This document shows, one piece after another, positions 24,906 to 32,078 of a DNA stretch of 33,857 bases. Made by a program: the position numbers and the translations under genes. Numbering within the stretch: position 1 is the stretch's first letter; every line of letters starts with the position of its first letter. A model generated the notes under the pieces. It did not search any database, was not told the DNA's origin, and worked only from the letters and a program-made list of their open reading frames with translations. Source of the stretch: Deltaproteobacteria bacterium (lineage in GTDB: Bacteria; Desulfobacterota; Desulfobacteria; Desulfobacterales; JAABPS01); the NCBI GenBank assembly GCA_019309685.1, contig JAFDFT010000026.1, positions 1 to 33,857 on the forward strand. Reading direction: 5' to 3'.

Positions 24906-25523
24906 TCATTTCACACGAACTGCTGTTCCATACACATATAGTTCAGCTGCGCCTTGCGCAACAGAAGAGGTTGAAAATCGGATATTAACAATTGCATTGG
25001 CGCCAAGCTGAAGGGCCTGTTGAATCATGCGGTCCATTGCCTGTTTTCGGGATTCCTGAAGTAGTTCCGTGTATCCTTTTAATTCACCGCCAACCAGATT
25101 TTTCAGGCTAGCCATAATATCTCTTCCTACATGTTTGGCACGAATCGTACTGCCGGAAACCAGACCAAAATGATCAACAATAGTTTTTCCGGGGATGGAT
25201 TCAATATTCGTAATAATGATATTTTTGCCGTCAGCGGTTTTTACATATCGTTGGGCTACCAATAATTGCGGTGGAGTTTTTTCATCGGAAACATTAACGG
25301 GCTCCAGGGTACAGATAGCGCCTGCTTTTTCAAACGTCTGTTTAACACGTTCAGCACTTTCAAAATCTAAATTTTCTCTAATGATAATCGGTTTGCCAGA
25401 AAAGAATCTATCTATGCCTTTTTCATTTGTCTTGAGGAGCTCCATAAGGCGCCCACGGATTTCACTTAGATTTTTTCCTGGAACCGTTTTTCCCGCAAAA
25501 ACGATGTTGTAAAGTATTCTCAT
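24906..25523 (-). CDS. YbjQ-type protein with an extra N-terminal domain
   Basis: The 205-residue soluble protein has two parts. Residues of about 1-80 form a small alpha/beta domain (YNIVFAGKTVPGK, FFSGKPIIIRENLDFESAERVKQTFEKAGAICTLEPV), which looks like the pilus/L7-type domain seen in other multi-domain proteins. Residues of about 95-205 are a YbjQ domain (IPGKTIVDHFGLVSGSTIRAKHVGRDIMASLKNLVGGELKGYTELL, then AIVNIRF and YVYGTAVRVK). GGAG precedes the ATG. It is the first gene of the YbjQ-YbjQ-M48(-VIT1) unit. Function unknown. Confidence 0.83.
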   Translation of the reverse strand: MRILYNIVFAGKTVPGKNLSEIRGRLMELLKTNEKGIDRFFSGKPIIIRENLDFESAERVKQTFEKAGAICTLEPVNVSDEKTPPQLLVAQRYVKTADGKNIIITNIESIPGKTIVDHFGLVSGSTIRAKHVGRDIMASLKNLVGGELKGYTELLQESRKQAMDRMIQQALQLGANAIVNIRFSTSSVAQGAAELYVYGTAVRVK

Positions 25524-25693
25524 AAATACTCCATTTTAGTGTAATAAAGTAAATAGATTACCTATATGGATACATTTATATTTGTTTTAACTCATGTCCT
25601 ATTAAGCCGGATATAGTGTTTGAGTAGATGTTGTTTAACACATATTTGATGTTAAAGGCAAGGAGACTGTTAAATTAAATGGGAAGTGGTGTA

Positions 25694-25748
25694 GCGAGAC
25701 CTTTGAATCAAAGGGCTGGGCAAAGGGGGTGCTTATCAAAGGTCTCGC
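25694..25748. repeat. 13-bp perfect inverted repeat with nested palindrome
   Basis: GCGAGACCTTTGA (25694-25706) is exactly the reverse complement of TCAAAGGTCTCGC (25736-25748). The left arm can also pair locally, since CCTTTGAATCAAAGG forms a small hairpin. The element ends 8 bases from the stop of the Spy-like gene. The 12-mer TCAAAGGTCTCG recurs at 31890-31901, beside the dispersed repeat, so it belongs to a repeat family. It may work as a terminator for the sigma-factor operon, although no T tract follows. Confidence 0.75.
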
Positions 25749-25756
25749 GCATGATA

Positions 25757-26380
25757 TTAAAGATTTTCCTCAGATAAATCTTTCATATCACTATAAGGAG
25801 GAGCGCCCGACGCAGGTTGGCTGCTTAACTCTGGGGTATCCATATCTTTATAACTTTTATAGTCCGGATTTTTGGTACGTTCACCATCTTTATAAGATGA
25901 AGGGCGGAGCCGTTCGGCACCTTCAAATCTTTTATTCATTTTATTCCGATAGTGGTTGTCTTTCCTTTTTTGGCGCATTGTTTGATATATTGATTTTAAC
26001 TGTTGATACCTGTCAAACCCGAGCAATTTTCTAATATCCAGGAAAAAATAAAACCGTTCGGTAGAAAGATTTGAACGGGCCTGTTCAAGCTTTTTGGACT
26101 GATTTAATACAGCATCATCATTTATTGTTTTACTGTCAATTAAATTGTTGAGTTCAAATTGCTCTTCTTCAATAACAGCCCGAAGTTTTATGATTTTTCT
26201 CCGGTGATTCACATACATATCATCCAGTTTTTTTAATTCGTTATCGCTCAGGTTAAGTTGACCGGCGGCCTCAGTGTTGTGCCACCATTTTCCATAAGGC
26301 AAACCATTGCCTTTATCGGCGATAGCCGGTGCGGCAAGAAATATGATGAGTAGACATAAGCTTAATATTTTTTTTAACAT
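25757..26380 (-). CDS. Spy/CpxP/ZraP-like periplasmic protein
   Basis: The 207-residue protein has a Sec signal peptide (KKILSLCLLIIFLAAPAIA, cut after about 21). A helical domain follows: LNLSDNELKKLDDMYVNHRRKIIKLRAVIEEEQFELNNLID and a second helix to LLGFDRYQQLKSIYQ. This resembles the LTxxQ-type helices of Spy/CpxP/ZraP chaperones that sense envelope stress or metals. The tail is polar and proline/lysine-rich, probably disordered. Its ATG overlaps the anti-sigma stop by 7 bases, placing it in the sigma/anti-sigma operon. It may be the sensor or a product of that stress response (inference). Confidence 0.8.
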   Translation of the reverse strand: MLKKILSLCLLIIFLAAPAIADKGNGLPYGKWWHNTEAAGQLNLSDNELKKLDDMYVNHRRKIIKLRAVIEEEQFELNNLIDSKTINDDAVLNQSKKLEQARSNLSTERFYFFLDIRKLLGFDRYQQLKSIYQTMRQKRKDNHYRNKMNKRFEGAERLRPSSYKDGERTKNPDYKSYKDMDTPELSSQPASGAPPYSDMKDLSEENL

Positions 26381-26931
26381 AGTTTTACTCCTTTCCTTCT
26401 GTTATTTTTTAAAGATAGGGTTGTATCTTCATTTGATGGATTGACAAATTCCATAAAATCGTCTTCTGTTTCGGGGTCCGGTTCTCCGGTGATATCCAAA
26501 TAAAATTTAGGGAGGGCGTTTTCTGAGAGACTGCTGATTTCAGTCATCAGTTCTTCGTCTTCAAACAATTCTCCTGATAGATTATTTGGACCTCCGTTTA
26601 TCGCTGTATTGGTCGTTCCCGCCCACCAAACCATGACAAACACAAGGACAGCTGAAAAAGCAGCTCCAAATGAAAATTGCCATTTCCATGCACTAAAAAT
26701 TGATTGGGTCGTTTTTTCAACTGGTAGTGTGATCTGAGTTTCAGGCTTTGGTGAAAAATGATGGGCGAGTTTGCCAAGGGTTGAAAGTTCTTCCTCAAAC
26801 TGTTCAACTGCCATGCGGCATTGAGGGCAACCTGCGAGGTGTTTTCGCACTGTGTCAGGAAGATCACTTGCTTCCACAATGGCGCAAATAATTTGATCAT
26901 CGTTTAAATGCTGATCTTTAGTAAAATTCAC
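26374..26931 (-). CDS. anti-sigma factor with zinc-finger (zf-HC2/ZAS) domain
   Basis: The 185-residue protein has an N-terminal ZAS domain (VRKHLAGCPQCRMAVEQ, HxxxCxxC near 33-40), which would bind the partner sigma factor. A linker and one membrane helix (about 90-112, FSFGAAFSAVLVFVMVWWAG) follow, then an acidic periplasmic tail. It starts with GTG at 26931, overlapping the sigma-factor stop (GTGA), behind an excellent GGAGG ribosome binding site. The overlap fixes the start and implies coupled translation at fixed ratio, usual for sigma/anti-sigma pairs. Confidence 0.88.
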   Translation of the reverse strand: MNFTKDQHLNDDQIICAIVEASDLPDTVRKHLAGCPQCRMAVEQFEEELSTLGKLAHHFSPKPETQITLPVEKTTQSIFSAWKWQFSFGAAFSAVLVFVMVWWAGTTNTAINGGPNNLSGELFEDEELMTEISSLSENALPKFYLDITGEPDPETEDDFMEFVNPSNEDTTLSLKNNRRKGVKLC

Positions 26932-27548
26932 TGTAATACCTCCTTGAATTGCTGGAGCAGTGAAGACTCCTTTTTGAATTTTCCAAGCGCTCTATATAGA
27001 TGTGTCTTTATCGTACTTTCGCTTTTTCCTAGAACGCCTGATATCTCGTTAATGTTCAAGTTGTCCATAAATCGAAGGGTAAATACTTCTTTTTCCATGG
27101 CTGATAGTTTTTTTAAGATAGATTCAACCTTGCGCCAGAAGTCTTTTTTATAAATATCATCCAGCACATCCGGATGATGTGTATGTTTCTCGCGAACATT
27201 CATTTCTTCTTCAGTTTTAAGTTCTGTGGAAAACATGTCTCTGAACTTTTTCTTTCTGTAAAAATCGCGAATACGGTTAATGGCTATACTAAAAAGCCAG
27301 CTTTTGAATTTTTCTATCGATTTAAGCTTTGAAAGGTTCTTAAATGCCTGCAAGAAGATATCTTGTGTTAAATCTTCAGCATCCATGTGTGATCGTGTGC
27401 GATAAAATACCATTTTAAAAACATCATTTTGAAAAATGTGAATGAGTTGATTAAAAGCAAACCGGTTTCCGGTTCTGGCTTTATGAACCAGCACGGTAAC
27501 CTCGGATTTATCAATAGAAAGCTGTTTATCAGATTTTTCCTGTGTCAT
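26928..27548 (-). CDS. ECF-type RNA polymerase sigma factor
   Basis: From the ATG at 27548 (MTQEKSDKQL) the protein has 206 residues. Region 2 is clear (QNDVFKMVFYRTRSHMDAEDLTQDIFLQAFKNL and SWLFSIAINRIRDFYRKKKF), as is region 4 (LSAMEKEVFTLRFMDNLNINEISGVLGKSESTIKTHLYRALGKFK). An ATG 13 codons upstream (27587) is also in frame; I prefer the inner start because conservation begins after it, though the ribosome binding site (GATAGAG) is only fair. It is the first gene of the sigma/anti-sigma/Spy-like operon. ECF genes usually drive their own promoter; that site could not be identified with confidence in 27588-28032. Confidence 0.9.
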   Translation of the reverse strand: MTQEKSDKQLSIDKSEVTVLVHKARTGNRFAFNQLIHIFQNDVFKMVFYRTRSHMDAEDLTQDIFLQAFKNLSKLKSIEKFKSWLFSIAINRIRDFYRKKKFRDMFSTELKTEEEMNVREKHTHHPDVLDDIYKKDFWRKVESILKKLSAMEKEVFTLRFMDNLNINEISGVLGKSESTIKTHLYRALGKFKKESSLLQQFKEVLQ

Positions 27549-27587
27549 GCGCTCTATCTTAACTGTTCCAGCGAATGCTGTCCACAT

Positions 27588-28032
27588 GAATTCAATACCC
27601 TATTATGTCTATTGATTTTGCCACTTTTTTTATTCGTTTCAGGCCCGGCCGATTTGATCATCTCCGGATAATAAGCCGTTTTTCATACCTTGTATTTGAG
27701 CCGGTTTCAGCCAGGAGTTTTAAAACATAAGACGTATATAAGAAAATTTTGTCTACAATGATAAACAATTATAATGAATATTTAGTTTAACCACTTAATA
27801 TTTAAAGAAACTTAATTGTTGGTATCCGGCATTACTGATTTAAAAAGGGAAAGAAATTCGTTTATGATGAGGGTTAAATTGAGTTTTTATATTGAATCTA
27901 ATTCGAAAGAATAATCCAATTCGTAATTTCTTGACTTTGTTAAAGGATTCTTTTAATATTAAATTTAATTAAAAGAGGATATTTAATGAATAGTAAGTGA
28001 TTTTAATTATTTAAAGGGGAGATTAGATAGAA
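27588..28032. other. divergent intergenic region between the sigma-factor and TetR genes
   Basis: This 445-base AT-rich region should contain promoters in both directions. A good sigma70-type promoter for the TetR gene is at 27931-27959. On the - strand, a weaker TAGACA/TCTTAT pair with 17-base spacing lies around 27738-27766 and could serve the sigma operon. AT-rich palindromic stretches near 27955-27975 might be TetR operator sequence, but no clear dyad stands out. No open frame was seen. Confidence 0.5.
27931..27959 (+). promoter_or_regulatory. sigma70-type promoter for the TetR gene
   Basis: TTGACT (27931-27936), a 17-base spacer, and TAATAT (27954-27959) match the housekeeping consensus at 5 of 6 and 5 of 6 positions. 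A leader of about 65 bases to the TetR ATG would follow. The AT-rich sequence overlapping and following the -10 would suit a self-repressing TetR protein, though the operator is not identified. Confidence 0.65.
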
Positions 28033-28698
28033 ATGCTGAATTCGGAAAGTAAACAGGCACTTTCCAAAAGCGCACTAAGGCGAAAACGGGAGCGGGAGCA
28101 GCGATATCAAACGATTCTAAATGCCGCGGAACCACTCTTCGCCAGAAAAGGATACCACCAGACCAGTATCGAAAGTATTGCTGATACCGCGGAAGTTTCT
28201 GTTGGGATGGTTTATTTTTACTTTAAAAATAAAGAAGATCTCCTTATTCATCTACTGGATGAGATCGGGTTTAGATTAAGGAGTCTGCTGGGTGCCGAGT
28301 TTGAAAAAGCGGGTGCATCCCTGAAAGGGTTTGAATTGGCCGGGAAGGCTTTTTTTGAAAAATTTTGTGTTCCTTATCCTGACAAGGCTGTCATTTTATA
28401 TAGGGAGTCAGTTGGACAAAGTGATCTTGTGGAAACGCATCGAAAACTCATATTTGACAAATTAAAAGAGGATGTGATCGGCGCTTTATTCCGAATGAAA
28501 GAGAATATGGGCTTTCGCTTTCAGAGCGAAGTTTCCGCTGATGTCATCGTTATAAGTATTCTGGGGATTTATGAGCGGATCGCCTATCAGTACATTATAT
28601 GGCAGGAGCGTTCCATAGATTTGAAAAAAATCGGCCAGGATGCGGTGGCGTTTCTTGTGGGAGGTATCAACAGTCTGTGTATTATGGAAAACGGATGA
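28033..28698 (+). CDS. TetR/AcrR-family transcriptional regulator
   Basis: The 221-residue regulator has the usual N-terminal helix-turn-helix: ILNAAEPLFARKGYHQTSIESIADTAEVSVGMVYFYFKNKEDLLIHLL (about 29-76). The C-terminal ligand domain is helical and variable. GGGGAG lies ahead of the ATG. It leads a row of CoA-thioester genes on the same strand, with 46 bases to the enoyl-CoA hydratase gene, so it probably represses this set and responds to an acyl-CoA or related ligand, as FadR/PaaR-type TetR proteins do. The ligand is inference. Confidence 0.92.
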   Translation: MLNSESKQALSKSALRRKREREQRYQTILNAAEPLFARKGYHQTSIESIADTAEVSVGMVYFYFKNKEDLLIHLLDEIGFRLRSLLGAEFEKAGASLKGFELAGKAFFEKFCVPYPDKAVILYRESVGQSDLVETHRKLIFDKLKEDVIGALFRMKENMGFRFQSEVSADVIVISILGIYERIAYQYIIWQERSIDLKKIGQDAVAFLVGGINSLCIMENG

Positions 28699-28744
28699 TG
28701 AAGTAGCGTAAGAGACAACCATTAATAGAGCGGAGTCAGATAAA

Positions 28745-29509
28745 ATGGCGGTAAACGACTTACTATACAAAGTAGAAGATGGTATTGCTACCTTTACGAT
28801 TAACCGGGAGGAGAAGAGAAATTCCATCAGCGCTGAAGTCATAAAGCTTTTCATGAAATACCTTGATAAGGCGGAAAAGGATGAATCCGTGAGAGTTCTT
28901 TCCATTACCGGTGCGGGTGACAAGTCTTTTTGTTCAGGAGCAGACCTCGGCGGCGGGGCTGGTACAGGGGGAGGGGCTAAAGAAGACGCTAGCCTTATAA
29001 AAAGAATTGCTGGCTTTCCTAAGCCGACAGTTGCACAGGTAAATGGGTATTGTCTGGCAGGCGGCATAGGGTTTATGCTGGCATGCGATATTGTGATTGC
29101 CACTGAAACCGCCAAGTTTGGTACGCCGGAAGTAAATGTCGGCCTTTTTCCCATGATGATTGGCGCGTTGATATTTCGAAACGTTCTTCGTAAAAAAGCC
29201 ATGGAGATGGTATTGCTGGGAGAGCGAATGACGGCTCGAGAAGCAAAGGAAATGGGGTTGGTTACTCGGGTGGTACCAGCAGCGTATCTGGACGAAGAAG
29301 TAAAGGGGGTGCTTAATATTTTATCAAAGAAAAGCCCAATCGGAATGAAGCTCGGAAAAGAAGCTTTCTACAAGATGGCAGATATGCCCTTTGAAGAAGC
29401 CGTCGATTATCTTTCAGGTAAAATTATGAAAGTTGCGGCTACAGAAGATGCTGTAGAAGGCATCACCGCTTTTTTCGAAAAAAGGGATCCTGTGTTTAAG
29501 GGAAAATAA
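28745..29509 (+). CDS. enoyl-CoA hydratase/isomerase (crotonase) family protein
   Basis: The 254-residue protein has the crotonase marks: INREEKRNSISAEV at about 18-31, the first oxyanion-hole segment DKSFCSGADLGGG, and the second PTVAQVNGYCLAGGIGFMLACD. Of the two glutamates used by standard hydratases, the first position is Gly109 (CLAGGIG where hydratases have GGGCEL), while the second is kept (GTPEV, Glu129). It may therefore be an isomerase, thioesterase-like or specialised hydratase rather than a classical one. A glycine-rich loop (GGGAGTGGGA) follows the first oxyanion segment. It lies in the TetR-led operon, 54 bases before the DinB-like gene. Confidence 0.9.
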   Translation: MAVNDLLYKVEDGIATFTINREEKRNSISAEVIKLFMKYLDKAEKDESVRVLSITGAGDKSFCSGADLGGGAGTGGGAKEDASLIKRIAGFPKPTVAQVNGYCLAGGIGFMLACDIVIATETAKFGTPEVNVGLFPMMIGALIFRNVLRKKAMEMVLLGERMTAREAKEMGLVTRVVPAAYLDEEVKGVLNILSKKSPIGMKLGKEAFYKMADMPFEEAVDYLSGKIMKVAATEDAVEGITAFFEKRDPVFKGK

Positions 29510-29563
29510 AACAGGAACGAAACGCGTTCCTCTAAATATAAATTAAATTAATGGAGATAAGAG

Positions 29564-30367
29564 ATGGAAGCGATATGTAACGATCTTGCAGCGGAGCATG
29601 AGGCTCTCGACGCAATTGTAGCGGATATAGAGGAAGAAAGATGGAGCGAAATTACACCGTTTTCTGGATGGAGCATCCAAGATGAAATAAGCCATGTCGC
29701 ATATTTTGACTATGCAGGCAGGCTTGCCGCGGCAGATAGCGATGCATTTGCCAAACACGTTGAAGAATTAACAAAGGATATTCAATCTCCTTCAGATATT
29801 CATCCGCGGGCACTTAAGAAAGGGCGGGATATGCGGCCCCCGCAGCTTCTCGAATGGTGGCGAGAGGAACGGAAGGCAATGCTGGCTGAGTTTGAAAAAC
29901 ATGATCCCAAGGACAGGCTGCCGTGGTATGGGCCCAGCATGAGCGCCCGGTCATTTGCAACGGCCCGTTTAATGGAGACATGGGCGCACGGCCTGGATGT
30001 TGCTGATACACTTGGTGTCCGCCGGGAACCCACGGATCGTCTTAAACATATTGCCCACCTGGGAGTTGTAACATTTGGGTGGAGCTTTACAACCAATGGG
30101 ATGGATGTTCCCACGCAGCCGGTTCGTGTAGAGCTTAACAGCCCATCCGGCGATATTTGGACATGGGGGCCGGAAGAAACTGAAGATGTGGTGCGCGGTA
30201 ACGCGGAAGAATTTTGCATGACTGTTGTCCGTAGACGTCATGTGGATGATACGCATCTTGAAATGACTGGAGATGTAGCCGTTCAATGGATGTCTATTGC
30301 ACAGGCGTTTGCCGGCCCGCCGGAGAAACGCCCTGAAACCGGAAGCTTTCCAAAGTTGGATATATAA
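29564..30367 (+). CDS. TIGR03084-type DinB/maleylpyruvate-isomerase-like metal-binding protein
   Basis: The 267-residue protein has an N-terminal DinB-like four-helix domain: ICNDLAAEHEALDAIVADI, FSGWSIQDEISHVAYFDYAGRLA (first metal histidine), and RLMETWAHGLDVADTLGV with the further metal-side residues. A C-terminal domain of about 100 residues follows (VRVELNSPSGDIWTWGP, ending WMSIAQAFAG). The combination matches TIGR03084, related to mycothiol-dependent maleylpyruvate isomerases. Mycothiol is not expected in Desulfobacterota, so another thiol or another reaction is likely. GGAGATAAGAG precedes the ATG. It lies between the crotonase and acyl-CoA dehydrogenase genes. Confidence 0.83.
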   Translation: MEAICNDLAAEHEALDAIVADIEEERWSEITPFSGWSIQDEISHVAYFDYAGRLAAADSDAFAKHVEELTKDIQSPSDIHPRALKKGRDMRPPQLLEWWREERKAMLAEFEKHDPKDRLPWYGPSMSARSFATARLMETWAHGLDVADTLGVRREPTDRLKHIAHLGVVTFGWSFTTNGMDVPTQPVRVELNSPSGDIWTWGPEETEDVVRGNAEEFCMTVVRRRHVDDTHLEMTGDVAVQWMSIAQAFAGPPEKRPETGSFPKLDI

Positions 30368-30418
30368 ATTAACGAAACGGATACTATCATTATAAACAAG
30401 ACACGAGGTGAAATAAAA

Positions 30419-31570
30419 ATGAGCAGCGAATTATATTTTACAAAGGATCATGAAATGGTCCGAAAGGCGTTAAAGGATTTTATAAAAAAGGAGATTAATC
30501 CTTATGTGGATGAATGGGAAGAGGCGGGGATCGCACCACTCAAAGACCTGTTCATGAAAATGGGCGAGCTTGGTTTTCTCGGTATTCGCTATGATTCCAA
30601 ATACGGTGGCGAAGGTCTGGATTACTGGTATGATCTTCTGTTTTTGGAAGAACTCGGCAATATCGATGCGGCGGGTATAAGTATGGCAATTAGTGTTCAA
30701 ACCCATATGGCCTCTCCCGCTATCGCTGAGTTTGGAAGTGAATACCTGAAGGAAACCTATTTAACAAAGGCCATCTCCGGTGAAATGGTCGGGTCAATTG
30801 CAGTGACTGAGCCAGATGCCGGATCAGACGTAAGCGCACTAGCCACTACGGCTAAAAAAGACGGTGATTCTTATGTCATAAACGGATCAAAGACCTTTAT
30901 CACCAATGGGGCGCAGGCTGATTTTTTGACCCTGCTTGCACGGACCAGTGATGATCCTGGCTATCACTCATTTGGTCTTTTTATTGTTCCCACTGACCTG
31001 CCGGGTTTTGTGGTCAGTAAAAAACTCGATAAACTCGGGATGTGGTCCAGCGATACCGCGGAACTCTTTTTCGATAATATGAGGATCCCTGCAGAAAATA
31101 TTATCGGAGAGGAAGGGGAAGGGTTTATCTATCAGATGAAACAGTTTCAGCATGAGCGATTCAGTACGATGCCGATTGGTTATGTTAGTGCAAAAAATAA
31201 CATCGATATGACGGTGGAATATCTTAAGGATCGCGTTGTATTCGGTAAGCCGTTGATTGCCCGTCAAGTGCTGAGGCACCGGATTGCAGAATGGCTTACT
31301 GAAATTGAGTGCCTCAAATCACTTACCTATCATATTGTTAAAATGAAAATGGCCGGTCTGGACGTCGCCAAAGAAATTAGCATGGGAAAGCTTTTCGCAG
31401 GTCGATTAATACATGAAGTTGCAGATGGATGCCTTCAGATGCATGGCGGCATGGGATACATGAGTGAAATGAAGATTTCAAGAGCGTTCAGAGATTCACG
31501 GCTTATTTCCATAGGGGGTGGTGCCAGTGAAGTGATGAGTGAAATTATAACCAGAATGGAGGGGTATTAA
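30419..31570 (+). CDS. acyl-CoA dehydrogenase
   Basis: The 383-residue flavoenzyme oxidises acyl-CoA to enoyl-CoA with FAD and passes electrons to ETF. Visible blocks are GFLGIRYDSKYGGEGLDYW (near 54), IAVTEPDAGSDVSAL (near 128), INGSKTFITNGAQADF, and LQMHGGMGYMSEMKISRAFRDSRLISIGGGASEVM at the end. The usual base of short/medium-chain enzymes (the E of YEGT) is glycine here (IGGGASE). Glu246 in QFQHERFS sits where isovaleryl- and long-chain acyl-CoA dehydrogenases keep their catalytic base, so a branched or longer substrate is suggested. GAGGTG precedes the ATG. It closes the TetR-led gene row. Confidence 0.94.
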   Translation: MSSELYFTKDHEMVRKALKDFIKKEINPYVDEWEEAGIAPLKDLFMKMGELGFLGIRYDSKYGGEGLDYWYDLLFLEELGNIDAAGISMAISVQTHMASPAIAEFGSEYLKETYLTKAISGEMVGSIAVTEPDAGSDVSALATTAKKDGDSYVINGSKTFITNGAQADFLTLLARTSDDPGYHSFGLFIVPTDLPGFVVSKKLDKLGMWSSDTAELFFDNMRIPAENIIGEEGEGFIYQMKQFQHERFSTMPIGYVSAKNNIDMTVEYLKDRVVFGKPLIARQVLRHRIAEWLTEIECLKSLTYHIVKMKMAGLDVAKEISMGKLFAGRLIHEVADGCLQMHGGMGYMSEMKISRAFRDSRLISIGGGASEVMSEIITRMEGY

Positions 31571-31642
31571 AACATATCGATCATCTCTAAAAAAGTTGAT
31601 GATATTAGAATGATTCGAATGAAGTGCTGAAATAATATAAAA

Positions 31643-31767
31643 ATATCGAATGATGAACGCCGAATGTCGAATTTCGAAGCCAGTGTGTCACTATCATTAG
31701 CTCCCCTGGCAAAAAAACATAAGAAAACTTCGCAATTCGGTGTTCGATATTCAGCATTCGACATTTG
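31643..31767. repeat. imperfect inverted repeat rich in TCGAAT/ATTCGA
   Basis: The left part repeats a TCGAATG/TGAA pattern (31645-31680). The right part has the opposite orientation (ATTCGG, GTTCGATATTC, ATTCGACATT; 31728-31767). The best-paired core is CGAATTTCGAAG at 31668-31679 against CTTCGCAATTCG at 31728-31739 (11 of 12). Between lies about 48 unpaired bases. Such ATTCGA-type inverted repeats recur in intergenic DNA of related bacteria, as I recall. It may act as a transcription end or be a dead mobile element. Confidence 0.55.
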
Positions 31768-31900
31768 CTGATAAAATAAACCCTTGGCCTCTTGTTGAAG
31801 AGAGAGCTTTGAATAATTGCTATTTTTGAACTATTCAAACTTGTAACTTCCTGTTTTTATTACATGCAGATTTTAAAAAAGCGAGAAATTCAAAGGTCTC

Positions 31901-31957
31901 GAAGACTCCCATAGTATTCTAGGAGAACCCTCTTCTCCAAATAAATTGGAGAAGAAC
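31901..31957. repeat. dispersed hairpin repeat, copy next to the CoA-transferase gene end
   Basis: The unit reads GAAGACTCCCA, a variable patch, AGGAGAACC, then a hairpin TTCTCCAA-nTAAA-TTGGAGAA (31933-31951). The reverse complement of 33799-33857 gives the same order with few changes. The two copies face each other around the CoA-transferase pair. The 12-mer TCAAAGGTCTCG, shared with 25737-25748, overlaps its left edge. Confidence 0.8.
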
Positions 31958-32078
31958 CAAAAATATAAGAAACATCCTATAAGCCAGGGTGCTCATTTAA
32001 AAAAGTCTCGGAAAGAGCTTCCAATATAGGCAACTTATCACCTGAAGAACATCTATTGATTCTGACAAGTTAGTTGCA

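Larger units (their letters stand above)
31571..32078. other. 508-base gene-less region with two repeat elements
   Basis: The region lies between the convergent acyl-CoA dehydrogenase and CoA-transferase genes. It carries an imperfect inverted-repeat element (31643-31767) and a copy of a dispersed hairpin repeat (31901-31957), each listed separately. The stretch from 31975 to 32078 shows no recognisable structure. No classical terminator with a T tract was found for either gene. Confidence 0.6.

Noticed and set aside
28486..29202. 238-residue frame on the - strand
   Set aside because: It runs antisense to the TetR and crotonase genes, both of which are clearly conserved. Its composition (serine/proline-rich patches) is typical of shadow frames.
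29800..30219. 139-residue - strand frame over the DinB-like gene
   Set aside because: It is the reverse-strand shadow of a conserved gene, with serine/arginine-rich, low-information composition.
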